A stretch of 6,182 nt of DNA. It comes from Lentisphaeria bacterium UBA1776 (GTDB lineage: Bacteria > Verrucomicrobiota > Lentisphaeria > Victivallales > Victivallaceae). The position numbers and the translations under genes are program-made. Numbering within the stretch: position 1 is the first letter of the stretch; every line of letters begins with the position of its first letter. Positions 5,952 through 6,182 of the stretch are shown here, piece after piece. The notes under the pieces are model-generated. The model was not told the origin of the DNA. It ran no database searches and saw nothing but the letters and a program-made list of their open reading frames with translations. Location of the stretch: assembly GCA_002314605.1 (NCBI GenBank), contig DCGO01000043.1, positions 9,689 to 15,870 of the forward strand, given 5' to 3'.

Positions 5952-6182
5952 TTTTCCGACCTTTCTTCGTTGATGAGGTTAATATACTCCTTGGTGAGAG
6001 ATTTTGAAAGTCCTGTGGCATAGGAAATTTTCTCAATTTCCCATCCTGAGCTCAAACAGGTATAAACCCGTTTGAAATCGTTGACGTATCTGGTGACGGC
6101 TTCGGGGGAATGATTGGTTTCACGGGCCGTTGCCTCAATCGTCTTCCCTTCCCGCAGACATTTGATGCAGATGATTTTTTTA
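5948..6182 (-). CDS. DUF1670-like double helix-turn-helix protein, C-terminal part only
   Basis: The minus-strand frame is open from the window edge to the TGA at 5950-5948, giving 77 visible residues; the start lies beyond 6182. It begins KKIICIKCLREGKTIEATA and contains two similar helix-turn-helix units: TIEATARETNHSPEAVTRYV and EIEKISYATGLSKSLTKEYI, ending INLINEERSEK. The doubled pattern, with hydrophobic, Ala/Gly and Ser-x-x-x-V/T positions, resembles the C-terminus of DUF1670 proteins, which have no established function; this match is from memory of the family, not a search. Its stop overlaps the next start (ATGA), so it was the first or an internal gene of an operon now cut at about 5900. 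It has no in-window ATG, so an ATG-based gene search would miss it. Confidence 0.65.
   Translation of the reverse strand, partial: KKIICIKCLREGKTIEATARETNHSPEAVTRYVNDFKRVYTCLSSGWEIEKISYATGLSKSLTKEYINLINEERSEK

Noticed and set aside
5823..6023. Separate 66-codon plus-strand gene starting at 5823
   Set aside because: Its first part is the -1-frame continuation of the transposase (CWAPKGSRPYLP), and the part after 5900 is antisense of the minus-strand genes; the ATG is internal.
5572..6036. 154-codon minus-strand frame spanning the IS junction
   Set aside because: It is a different frame from the double-HTH gene and its coupled partner, and it crosses the junction without matching either parent.

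Overview
The window reads as a chromosomal segment of a GC-rich, outer-membrane-bearing (Gram-negative) anaerobe or fermenter with a short, AT-richer mobile-element scar at its right end. The evidence is a biotin-dependent Na+-pump decarboxylase pair, a lipid A kinase gene, and strongly GC-biased third codon positions up to about 5.1 kb. The mix of a Na+-pump decarboxylase with an unusual exported N-terminal extension and a DUF374-lpxK pair would suit the Planctomycetes-Verrucomicrobia-Lentisphaerae group. That placement is an impression from the protein sequences, not something the window proves.

Left part (1-3196): the 3' portion of oadA (carboxyltransferase plus biotin carrier) and a complete oadB (membrane Na+ pump), 1 base apart. 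Together they decarboxylate oxaloacetate: the alpha subunit transfers the carboxyl group to its own biotin, and the beta subunit decarboxylates carboxybiotin and exports Na+. No gamma subunit gene lies in the window; it could be upstream. The beta subunit carries an extra N-terminal part of about 195 residues, comprising a signal peptide, an eight-cysteine KCP-repeat segment and an unrecognised domain.

Middle part (3197-5101): after a 79-base gap with a perfect 10-bp inverted repeat, a two-gene operon encodes a DUF374 lysophospholipid-acyltransferase-like protein and LpxK (lipid A 4'-kinase). The genes overlap by ATGA, so both are expected to act on lipid A or phospholipid at the inner membrane.

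Right part (5102-6182): composition drops to AT-rich. A good extended -10 promoter and a strong ribosome binding site drive an IS630-family transposase. Its reading frame is broken, or programmed to shift, at an A7 run, and the gene is cut off in the middle of its catalytic domain near 5900. On the other side of that junction, on the minus strand, lies the tail of a double helix-turn-helix protein resembling the C-terminus of DUF1670 proteins. It is translationally coupled (ATGA) to a second gene that survives for only about 17 codons. Both genes that meet at the junction are broken there, so this is a rearrangement scar rather than a simple insertion.
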